56,771 nucleotides of DNA from Chloroflexota bacterium. Lineage in GTDB: Bacteria > Chloroflexota > Dehalococcoidia > JACPEP01. The DNA lies in NCBI GenBank assembly GCA_016183425.1, contig JACPEP010000029.1, positions 1 to 56,771 on the forward strand, given 5' to 3'. A program made the position numbers and the translations under genes. Of this stretch, positions 37,740 through 44,541 are shown in pieces (the first letter of the stretch is position 1; the number at the start of each line of letters is the position of its first letter). The notes beneath the pieces were generated by a model. It was not told the DNA's origin and searched no databases. It saw only the letters and a list, made by a program, of their open reading frames with translations.

Positions 37740-38774
37740 TCAGCCAAAAGAGGGAAGGGGACCAAAATGAACGTGTTGAAGCTCTGTTCCCTGTCTCCTC
37801 ATATTGATGAGCAGGCTGCCATTGCCTCCAGTTTGGCCTCGGCTATAGGCGATGAGCAGCTCCGAAGCCCGACGAAGCTGGGCAAATCGTGTCTTCGACA
37901 TCTCGCCCCCGGGATTATGGTCGGGGTGAGCTTTTGCCGCCCGATGACGGTATGCCTTTTTCACCTCAGCCTCTGATATGACTGTGCCCAGGCCAAGGAG
38001 CTGCCTGGCCTCCTCCATCCTTTCCCGGTTTGGCTTCGTCACTTCCACCGTGGCGAAGCTATATGGAGGTAGCGGACCTATGATACGAAAGTCTATCTGA
38101 TTCTGGAAAAGGTCATTAAGCTGACTTACCCGTTCATCGAACTCCACCTGGCGATTAACCAGGAAGGCGACGTTCATCACCAGATCGTCAGAGACCAGGG
38201 CATTAGGCAGCTTGTCCACCACCACGTCTTTGAGAAAATCCATCATGCGTTCCCGATACCTGTCCCGGCGCCCGTCCAGGGTTGCTTTTACCACCTGTCC
38301 CAGGCGGATGCGCTCCTCCAGGGTCGGTTGCCCCGTGGGCACGGTATCTCTGGCCTGCACAATGGCCGGCTCGGTAGCTACCTCCTTCAATACCCGGGAC
38401 ATGTCCCAGGTGGCCGCCACTTCCATTTCCACTTTGTCGTTGAACCACGTCAGAGCGTCCCGGAACAGGTGTTGACCTTGGCGCAGCAGGTGGAGCACTT
38501 CGTCGGAGCCATCCAGAAGGGTGCCGAACTTCACCGGGAGCACGGCGCTCCCTCCCTCCGTCATGACAGCCTCGATAACCAACTGGTGCCTGAGCAGGAA
38601 GCGCACCAAGGGTTCTTTGGGAACAGACCTAAAGTCTTCTCCTGAATAGTCGCTCACCACACCACTGATACCCTGGTGGGACACCTTGTGCACCGGGCCC
38701 CCACCCAAGCCGATGAGGTCAGGTGCAATGTCGTGGCTGCTATCTACGATTCCATAGATGTATTTGCCGTCCAT
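37740..38774 (-). CDS. GvpF/GvpL fused to a C-terminal DnaJ J domain
   Basis: 344 residues. Residues 1-246 are a complete GvpF/L (KYIYGIVDSS; LRHQLVIEAVMTEGG; AVLPVKFGTLL; NDKVEMEVAATWD; FRIIGPLPPYSFATVEV). Residues about 254-312 are a J domain: EARQLLGLGTVISEAEVKKAYRHRAAKAHPDHNPG with the HPD triad at 283-285, and the third helix RFAQLRRASELLIAY. J domains stimulate Hsp70 ATPases, and a lidless DnaK is encoded in the same cluster. The likely role is to deliver GvpA or GvpF/L clients to that DnaK. Confidence 0.93.
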   Translation of the reverse strand: MDGKYIYGIVDSSHDIAPDLIGLGGGPVHKVSHQGISGVVSDYSGEDFRSVPKEPLVRFLLRHQLVIEAVMTEGGSAVLPVKFGTLLDGSDEVLHLLRQGQHLFRDALTWFNDKVEMEVAATWDMSRVLKEVATEPAIVQARDTVPTGQPTLEERIRLGQVVKATLDGRRDRYRERMMDFLKDVVVDKLPNALVSDDLVMNVAFLVNRQVEFDERVSQLNDLFQNQIDFRIIGPLPPYSFATVEVTKPNRERMEEARQLLGLGTVISEAEVKKAYRHRAAKAHPDHNPGGEMSKTRFAQLRRASELLIAYSRGQTGGNGSLLINMRRQGTELQHVHFGPLPSFG

Positions 38775-38781
38775 GGATCCT

Positions 38782-39438
38782 CTATCCCCGGGGCTTCTTT
38801 GAGAACTCCCGCCACCGTTGGGTTCTTTTTTCCATGGTGTACCGCCTGAGGTCGGTGTCCGAACCCAGGATGCGCACCCGTTCCGTGGCCATCAGCTGCC
38901 TGACCAGGGCACTCACCGCCCGCGGATTCGCGGCTCTTATCTCCATCCTTCGACGGGGCAGCATGGTGGGACCAGGTGCTTTGTGTTCTATACGGTAGCC
39001 ATTTTCCAGCGATGGCAACCCCTTTACCGTCTCCGCCAGCACCCACCTGCCGCGGGCAGCGACCCAACTCAGGGCTTCGCCTCTAAAATCGCCGGGGGTC
39101 TCTTTATCTTTATCTTTCCTGACCGCGATAACGCCTTTGCCCCGACATCTGAGACAGGGAAGTCCGCTACCGGGAGTGGCCCCCGTCCCCCGACAGCCCG
39201 GGCAGTCCGCCATCGGCTCCGGGACACTGACCACCCCCTTGCCCCTACATACGATGCACGTGATGCCAGAGCGAGCAGGAACCTCGCCTCGTCCGCCGCA
39301 GTAGGCACATACTATGGCCACGGGGGTGACCCGGACGCGTCCACGGCCGCCACACGCCGGACAGTGTGCCTTCCCTGATGGAAGGATACCCTTACCCCGG
39401 CATAGCGCGCATGGGTACTCGTTATCCTCCAGCGCCAT
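38782..39438 (-). CDS. DnaJ-type cysteine-rich domain protein of the gas-vesicle cluster
   Basis: 218 residues. The first 110 hold six C-x2-C-x-G-x-G repeats (starting at Cys10, 26, 44, 61, 79 and 95), the zinc-binding repeat of DnaJ; ordinary DnaJ has four. There is no J domain. Residues about 115-218 form an unrecognised domain (MEIRAANPRAVSALVRQLMATERVRI) with a basic end. It ends eight bases before the GvpF/L-J gene starts, so the two J-protein parts are made together. Confidence 0.85.
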   Translation of the reverse strand: MALEDNEYPCALCRGKGILPSGKAHCPACGGRGRVRVTPVAIVCAYCGGRGEVPARSGITCIVCRGKGVVSVPEPMADCPGCRGTGATPGSGLPCLRCRGKGVIAVRKDKDKETPGDFRGEALSWVAARGRWVLAETVKGLPSLENGYRIEHKAPGPTMLPRRRMEIRAANPRAVSALVRQLMATERVRILGSDTDLRRYTMEKRTQRWREFSKKPRG

Positions 39439-39509
39439 CTACCTTTAGCCAGTCCCCACTAATGAACCACTCCTTGCCTTTAATCTGACCCCAGTAAGCT
39501 TCCCCTTTG

Positions 39510-39848
39510 TCAGTATTCGACGGTCATCTTCTTCCATTGCCGTTCCTGAGGCCCCGCATTAGTTACGGTTTGTCCCTCTTGAGCAGTCTTGGCGTTTTCC
39601 ATCTCTCGTTCCCGTTGCCCCGCCTCGTCCAACTTCGACATGGCCTTTCGGATCTCCCCCAACCGCTCGTGGATGCGTTTTCCTCGATGCTCCATACGGG
39701 ATAGCTCTTTCTCCAGGCGTTGCTTCTCCATACTAAGGGCATAAAGGTCCAGGTAGGTGGTTCCCTTGCGTGGTGGCTTTGATGCGATGTGATGAGTGGT
39801 GGCTGTTCTTAAATCGTTCAAGCTTTTGGTGTTGGTGACGTCTCTCAT
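39510..39848 (-). CDS. coiled-coil gas-vesicle-cluster protein
   Basis: 112 residues. The centre is a heptad-rich helix (TYLDLYALSMEKQRLEKEL, then RGKRIHERLGEIRKAMSKL) and both ends are polar. Small proteins with this 'YL.LY.L..EK.RLEKEL' helix occur in bacterial and archaeal gas-vesicle clusters, but no function is known. Its start overlaps the stop of the C2H2-finger gene by four bases. Confidence 0.65.
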   Translation of the reverse strand: MRDVTNTKSLNDLRTATTHHIASKPPRKGTTYLDLYALSMEKQRLEKELSRMEHRGKRIHERLGEIRKAMSKLDEAGQREREMENAKTAQEGQTVTNAGPQERQWKKMTVEY

Positions 39849-40030
39849 AGTTCTCCTTCAATCTTTGGGGTTATCCGGGGACGATGGAGGATATCCCGGG
39901 TGGTGGGGATGTCCGCAGACACCTTGGGGGCGTGCTCAGCCGCTTGGTGATGTTGGAGCCGAAGGAGACTGGTAAAAGAGCGGGCGCACTTCGGGCAGCG
40001 ATATTTTTTGGGGTCTGCCTTTGGCTGCAT
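39845..40030 (-). CDS. small protein with a classical C2H2 zinc finger
   Basis: 61 residues. Residues 10-33 match the eukaryote-type finger exactly: Y-x-C-x2-C-x3-F-x5-L-x2-H-x4-H, with Cys12, Cys15, His28 and His33. The rest (PTTRDILHRPRITPKI) is a basic, Pro-rich tail. Single C2H2 fingers occur in a few bacterial regulators (Ros/MucR types) with different spacing. It lies 15 bases downstream of gvpN. It could bind DNA or a Gvp protein. Confidence 0.72.
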   Translation of the reverse strand: MQPKADPKKYRCPKCARSFTSLLRLQHHQAAEHAPKVSADIPTTRDILHRPRITPKIEGEL

Positions 40031-40045
40031 TTTCCTGGCCCCCCC

Positions 40046-40960
40046 TTAAGAGCACTGATGGACCAACTGGCCCACCACTTCTTTTACCCGGGCGCTCTGG
40101 GCCCTGCTGCTCGTCCTGGTAGATTCGGAAGCTAGTATGTCCAAGCACAACTGTCTGAAAAGACCATTGTGGGTATGTGCGGAGGCATCGTGTACCTTCA
40201 GCGCCCTGGCTACCATGATGCAGCCCCTGATAGTAGGGGAGAACTCGCACACTCCGGATTCCCTCAGGCCACGCACTATACTAACGATCTTCTCAGCGTC
40301 CCTCCGCTCCAGACCGGACTTGGCCTGGGTTATGGATACCTCGGTTTCTTCGTCAAAGTGGTCCAAATCAAGGGTCACCATCCGGTCCCGAAGAGCGTCC
40401 TGGCTGCGATAGACTCCGGCGTACTCCTCCGGATTGCTGGTGAAAATGGCAGTGAAATTGGGATGGACCCGAACGTAGCCCTCCTCCTCCCGGGCCGCTG
40501 GCATGTCCAGCATCTTCTCCTGGAGCACCGAGAGAAGAACATTGTTAGCCTCGGGACGAGAGCGAGTGAACTCGTCGTAGATAAGAGTAAACCCGTATTT
40601 GCAGGCGATGGTGAGACGGTTGTCCACCCACCGGCGACTCATGTCCTCCTCGGTCTTAAGCACAGAGTGGATGAAGTTGTCGATGACCTTTTTCATCCGA
40701 TAGCCATATTCGCCTCCCACCAGGTCTGAGGTGCTGAACTCCTCATCACCATGGATCATCACCACCGGGCGGCCCAGCTTGCTGGCCACGTGAAGGGCCA
40801 AAGTGGTTTTGCCCGTGCCGGAGGCTCCCCTAAAGTGAATGGGAAAGCCGGCGGCGATGTAGGTCATGGCCCGGTTCACCAGGCTCTGGACAAAGGGAGT
40901 CTCCACAAAGTTGGGCAAAGGGCGGGGTTCCAGCAGGGTATTCACTGTTTCCGTTATCAC
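40046..40960 (-). CDS. gvpN: gas vesicle protein GvpN (AAA+ ATPase)
   Basis: 304 residues of the MoxR-like AAA+ group. Walker A is GASGTGKT (about 45-52), Walker B TLIYDEFTRSRPEANN, and sensor 1 AIFTSNPEEYAG. The N-terminal ETPFVQSLVNRAMTYIAAGFPIHFRG is typical of GvpN, which helps vesicles widen and elongate. It lies downstream of the GvpC-like gene, the order known from cyanobacterial gvpA-gvpC-gvpN. Confidence 0.95.
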   Translation of the reverse strand: MITETVNTLLEPRPLPNFVETPFVQSLVNRAMTYIAAGFPIHFRGASGTGKTTLALHVASKLGRPVVMIHGDEEFSTSDLVGGEYGYRMKKVIDNFIHSVLKTEEDMSRRWVDNRLTIACKYGFTLIYDEFTRSRPEANNVLLSVLQEKMLDMPAAREEEGYVRVHPNFTAIFTSNPEEYAGVYRSQDALRDRMVTLDLDHFDEETEVSITQAKSGLERRDAEKIVSIVRGLRESGVCEFSPTIRGCIMVARALKVHDASAHTHNGLFRQLCLDILASESTRTSSRAQSARVKEVVGQLVHQCS

Positions 40961-41056
40961 ACGCCTTGTCTCCCTTCCTTTTGCTCTGTCAACCTTACTC
41001 CCTATCCCTCCTCTCCATAAATGGAGAGGAGGATCAAGGGGGTGAGGCTGACCCCT

Positions 41057-42103
41057 CTATGTGGCGAAGTAGAGTAGACCCCGCTTTTGCACCCTGTTTT
41101 CGTCCATCAGGGTTCGGATCACCCGAGCCATTTGAATGCGGGCCATGGTGAACTCTTGCTCCAGCTCCACCAGCCGGGCGCCATCGGGGTTATTAGCCAG
41201 GTATTCAAAGACCCTCTCCCGAAGAGCAGCCAACTCTGGAGTTACCTCGGCAACCTCGGCGCGGGAGACGGCCTCCTCTTCAGCTACTGCTTCAGAGGGG
41301 ACGGGGCGCACGGCAACTGGCGACGGCGCTGCTGTTGGCGCCTTCTCAACTACAGGGGCGCCCCGCTTGGCTGCCAGAGTGGCGGCCATTTTCAGCCACT
41401 CGTCCAGTCCGCCATCCAGGGCAGCCCGCACCTCATGCAACTCTGCCTGGAAGCCGCCAAGCATCGTGCTTACCTCGTCTTTGCGATGGGCGACGTTTTT
41501 CGCCAGGTGATCTCTCATTTCTCTAGCCATGTCGTTGTGGGCCTGATCAAGGCTCTTAAGTGTAGCTTCTACATTGCTCCGCCGCTGAGCGGCATCCCCC
41601 GCCAACTGGGCTTTCATTTCCTTACCGGACGCCGCCCTTACTCGGTGGGTGTCCCTCAGCCAGGCACCCGTCTGACGCCTGTGGGCGGCGACTTCCCGGG
41701 CTATGTCGGCGACTACCTGGGCCAGATGCTTCGCAAGCTCCCTGCCCATGGCGGCGCGGGCTTGGTGAAAGCCCGTGATCGTTGCCGTCGTATCCCGCCG
41801 AAGGTCGGCGGCGCCCTTGGCCAGATCAGCCTGGAGCTTCTTGCCCATGGAGCTTCGGGCGCTGCCCAGCCTATTAAGGTCGGCGCGGGACCCATCCCTC
41901 AACTCGGCCGCACCCCGAGCGAGGTTGTTGCGTAGCTGCTGGCCCGTTGCCGTGCGGGAGGCATGGATCTCCTTCAGGTCCCTTTGCGTTGCCTCCCGCC
42001 CCGCCTCAACAGTCCCCTGTATGTGTGCCAAGTCGGCCATCCGATCATCGTAGGAACGGATAATTTCCTGGGCGAGACCTTTCATTTCTGCCCGATTCGG
42101 CAT
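41057..42103 (-). CDS. GvpC-like gas vesicle protein with 33-residue repeats and a winged-helix C-terminus
   Basis: 348 residues. Residues 50-221 are five tandem helical repeats of 33, 33, 40, 33 and 33 residues, each starting like R-(A/S)-x-M-G-(K/R)-(E/K)-L and containing a D/N-L-A-(K/R) turn. Cyanobacterial GvpC, the outer reinforcing protein, has 33-residue repeats and the same position after gvpA. An Ala/Pro-rich linker (about 250-285) and a C-terminal domain (290-348; LRERVFEYLANNPDGARLVE, RVIRTLMDENRVQKRGLLYF) with a winged-helix pattern follow, which GvpC does not have. ATG 42103 follows AAAGGGGG. Confidence 0.78.
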   Translation of the reverse strand: MPNRAEMKGLAQEIIRSYDDRMADLAHIQGTVEAGREATQRDLKEIHASRTATGQQLRNNLARGAAELRDGSRADLNRLGSARSSMGKKLQADLAKGAADLRRDTTATITGFHQARAAMGRELAKHLAQVVADIAREVAAHRRQTGAWLRDTHRVRAASGKEMKAQLAGDAAQRRSNVEATLKSLDQAHNDMAREMRDHLAKNVAHRKDEVSTMLGGFQAELHEVRAALDGGLDEWLKMAATLAAKRGAPVVEKAPTAAPSPVAVRPVPSEAVAEEEAVSRAEVAEVTPELAALRERVFEYLANNPDGARLVELEQEFTMARIQMARVIRTLMDENRVQKRGLLYFAT

Positions 42104-42181
42104 GTTACGCCCCCTTTCTGCCTCGCGGGGTGGCCACACCAGTTGCGAAGTCGCGCCAGCACCTTTTCAGACGTAGGGAGG

Positions 42182-42202
42182 GGACTAAAGAGGGGTTAGT
42201 CC
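42182..42202. other. perfect hairpin between gvpA and the GvpC-like gene
   Basis: GGACTAA / TTAGTCC, seven pairs around a seven-base loop. There is no T run on either side, so it does not look like a complete terminator. It may be an RNA-processing or stabilising structure that lets gvpA be made in excess over the downstream genes. Confidence 0.5.
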
Positions 42203-42276
42203 GATGAGGGGAGCCAGTCTGGGCGCGCTTTGGGTCACGGCGTAGCCACCCCAAGGCCTTTTAAACGATACTACCT

Positions 42277-42486
42277 CTAGGCGGCTGCGGCCGCTGTTAG
42301 CCCAACGGCCTCGGCATACTTCAGGAAGGTGTCCACGCCAGCCACGACGGCCCTGGCCTCCAGGGCCAGAATCTCGATTCCTACTAAGCTGACGCGCACC
42401 CAGGCGTCTACCACGACGCCCTTGTCCAAAATCCGGTCCACTACCTCGGCGATGCTGGACGAAGCGATGGCTTTTTCAACTGCCAT
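42277..42486 (-). CDS. gvpA: major gas vesicle shell protein GvpA
   Basis: 69 residues. Nearly the textbook Gvp[46 protein letters not shown]-like [15 protein letters not shown] and an Ala tail. It forms the ribbed hydrophobic wall of the gas vesicle. ATG 42486 follows AAAGGAGATGAG; the open frame upstream is spurious. It is the first gene of the leftward gas-vesicle block. No convincing promoter was found, although an AT-rich patch lies at about 42620-42650. Confidence 0.97.
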   Translation of the reverse strand: MAVEKAIASSSIAEVVDRILDKGVVVDAWVRVSLVGIEILALEARAVVAGVDTFLKYAEAVGLTAAAAA

Positions 42487-42918
42487 AAACTCATCTCCTT
42501 TCCGTAAGATTATTGCCAAGACGAGGTATGAGTGGCTCCCCGGCTCATTCCTGCCTGTGACACCTAAACCTGCGTCTCCGGATACAGAACTCTCTGCGCT
42601 CTGCTCCTGCGGAAACAACCAAAATATAAGTATCACCAATATTGCGGGTGGCTACAATCCCCATAGGTGTAATCTTCTGTCCCGTCCATCATTACCCGAA
42701 TGTGTAGACGAGAGGAGGCAAAGTATCCTTTTGGGGATACCGATTTGGGTAAAGGGATATGCTCATATACGGCAGTCGGCGTCGTCTCCGACGGCGACGG
42801 TGGGGTGCTATCGATACCTCACAATACCTTCCCCCCATGGTCTTAAACCAATTAACAGGCCATTATTGGCATTGCGCCGCTGTCATTCTGATCCGCCAGA
42901 GGCGGAGAGGAATCTCAG

Positions 42919-42987
42919 AGATTCTTCGGTCGCTACGCTCCCTCAGAATAACAAGATAATGTCACTTTATTTTATTTAAGACCATAA
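42919..42987 (+). repeat. 69-bp dispersed repeat, copy 1
   Basis: Identical over 69 bases to 43282-43350, and similar to 44403-44467. It starts AGATTCTTCGGTCGCTACGC and ends GACCATAA. Confidence 0.9.
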
Positions 42988-43281
42988 AAGGGGGGAAGGA
43001 GTTGTCATCCTCTCCCTTGATGGGAGAGGTCCGGGTGAGGGTGAAATTGAAGCCCCCTCACCTTAATCCTCTCCCGCAGAGGGGCGAGGAAATGTTTAGG
43101 CTTCTACGCAACCAGGTACTAGTGTCATGTCTCCAAAATACATCCCATAAATCAGGGTCCTCGACCCATAGGTTCGTGGTTCGACAGGCTCACCACGAGC
43201 GGGAAAACCCTTCTTCCCCGCTCATCCTGAGCGTGTCGAAGGAGGAGCGGATTGTTCAAGAAATTTCGAAGACAGGACACT

Positions 43282-43350
43282 AGATTCTTCGGTCGCTACG
43301 CTCCCTCAGAATAACAAGATAATGTCACTTTATTTTATTTAAGACCATAA
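43282..43350 (+). repeat. 69-bp dispersed repeat, copy 2
   Basis: Exact second copy of 42919-42987, in the same orientation and 363 bases downstream. A diverged third copy is at 44403-44467. Confidence 0.9.
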
Positions 43351-43483
43351 GTGTGGGGTATGACCGGGGTCAGGGACGACCCCGACTACAGGGCCAGTTT
43401 TGGAGCGGTTTTTCAGGGCTCTGGAAACATATAGTAGCCTGGCAAACTGGGAGGAGCCATTACGGAGCCTTCGGTGGGGGACC

Positions 43484-44161
43484 TTAGAGAGCAGTTTCTT
43501 CGTGTGCCGACCCAAGGCCGGCGCGCACCGCCTTCACGGCGGCCTGGGTTCGGTCAGACACGTCTAGCTTTTGCATGATGGTTTGCAGGCGTTTTTTTAC
43601 GGTGTCCTCGCTGATGAAAAGGGCTCGTCCAATCTCTTTGTTGCTTTGTCCCTTGACCAACAACTGGAGCACGTCCCGCTCCCGGGACGTCAGCTCCGCT
43701 AGGGCGGCGTCCTCTGACCTCCTACGGAGCTGCTCGGCGCTGGATAGGCTCAGTATAGCCTCTTGGAGGAGGCTGCTCTTTATAAGCATGCCGCCGCTGT
43801 TGACGGCCCGAATGGTGTGGGTGAGGAGCTCTTTGGAGGCATCCTTGAGGAGATAGCCACCGGCGCCAGCCCTGACGGCATCCACCACGTAGGCGTCGTT
43901 ATCATATATGGTGAGAACGATTATGGCCGTAGCCGGAAGCTGGCTTTTGATGCGCCGGGTGGTCTCCAGACCATCCAGGTTGGGCATGCGTATGTCCATC
44001 AAGATTACGTGAGGCTGGTACTCGTTGGCCTTTTCTATGGCCTCGAAGCCGTCGCCCGCCTCCGCCACCACCATGATGTCGGGGGTGGCGCTCAGTATGG
44101 TACGCAGGCCCTCCCGCACCACGGGGTGGTCGTCCACGAGAAGCACCTTTATTTTTTCCAT
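43484..44161 (-). CDS. NarL/FixJ-family response regulator
   Basis: 225 residues. The receiver domain (1-120) has the acidic pair in VLLVDDHPVVREGL, the phosphoacceptor Asp in VILMDIRMPNLDG and the T/K switch region IIVLTIYDND. The C-terminal LuxR-type HTH (about 150-215) reads LTSRERDVLQLLVKGQSNKEIGRALFISEDTVKKRLQTIM. ATG 44161 follows AGAGGTGG. It is the likely partner of the histidine kinase upstream, and sits directly upstream of gvpA. Confidence 0.9.
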   Translation of the reverse strand: MEKIKVLLVDDHPVVREGLRTILSATPDIMVVAEAGDGFEAIEKANEYQPHVILMDIRMPNLDGLETTRRIKSQLPATAIIVLTIYDNDAYVVDAVRAGAGGYLLKDASKELLTHTIRAVNSGGMLIKSSLLQEAILSLSSAEQLRRRSEDAALAELTSRERDVLQLLVKGQSNKEIGRALFISEDTVKKRLQTIMQKLDVSDRTQAAVKAVRAGLGSAHEETAL

Positions 44162-44541
44162 GCCACCTCTATGACCGCCGCGCTGTTGCACCGTAATTGG
44201 CTCCCACCAGCATGATGTCGAATTCCCTCCCTGCCCTGATGGGCAGGGCTATATCTTGCTAGCCCCGTCCTTTATTGTAGTCGGGGTCGTCTCCGACCCT
44301 CCGCCTCTGGCGGATCGGCGTCAGGGACAACGCCGACTACAGAGGGGTTCCGGGCCTGTCCCCCTACCGGCTCTGAGCGAAGAATCTCAAAGGCTTACGA
44401 AGAGATTCTTCGGTCGCTACGCTCTCTCAGAATGACAAAGTGTCACTTTATTTGGTTGATGACCATGAGGGCAGTGCTATATCCACCTTGCCAGCCCCGT
44501 CCTTTAGGGCGGAGCCTCGTCTTCCCAATGCCTCCCTACGG
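44162..44541. repeat. repeat-rich spacer between the histidine kinase and response regulator genes
   Basis: About 380 bases without a gene. It holds a TAGTCGGGGTCGTC...GACAACGCCGACTA inverted repeat (about 44278-44340) with a TCCGCC-TCT-GGCGGA hairpin in its middle (44300-44314), and the third copy of the 69-bp repeat family (44403-44467). Its insertion has probably separated two genes that were once adjacent. Confidence 0.65.

Larger units (their letters stand above)
42487..43483. repeat. about 1-kb intergenic region full of dispersed repeats upstream of gvpA
   Basis: No supported gene. It contains the gvpA leader, a TCCGCC-AGA-GGCGGA hairpin (42892-42906), two identical 69-bp repeats (42919, 43282), a CTCTCCC...GGGAGAG-type inverted segment with 'CCGGGTGAGGGTG' (43008-43085), and a GTTCGACAGGCTCACC...GAGCGTGTCGAA inverted repeat (about 43184-43245). 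Such mixes are typical of REP/MITE-like noncoding elements. Confidence 0.7.

Noticed and set aside
41087-41935. Plus-strand reading frame (282 residues) opposite the GvpC-like gene
   Set aside because: The minus-strand protein has clear 33-residue repeats and a ribosome-binding site; the opposite frame is a GC-rich shadow.
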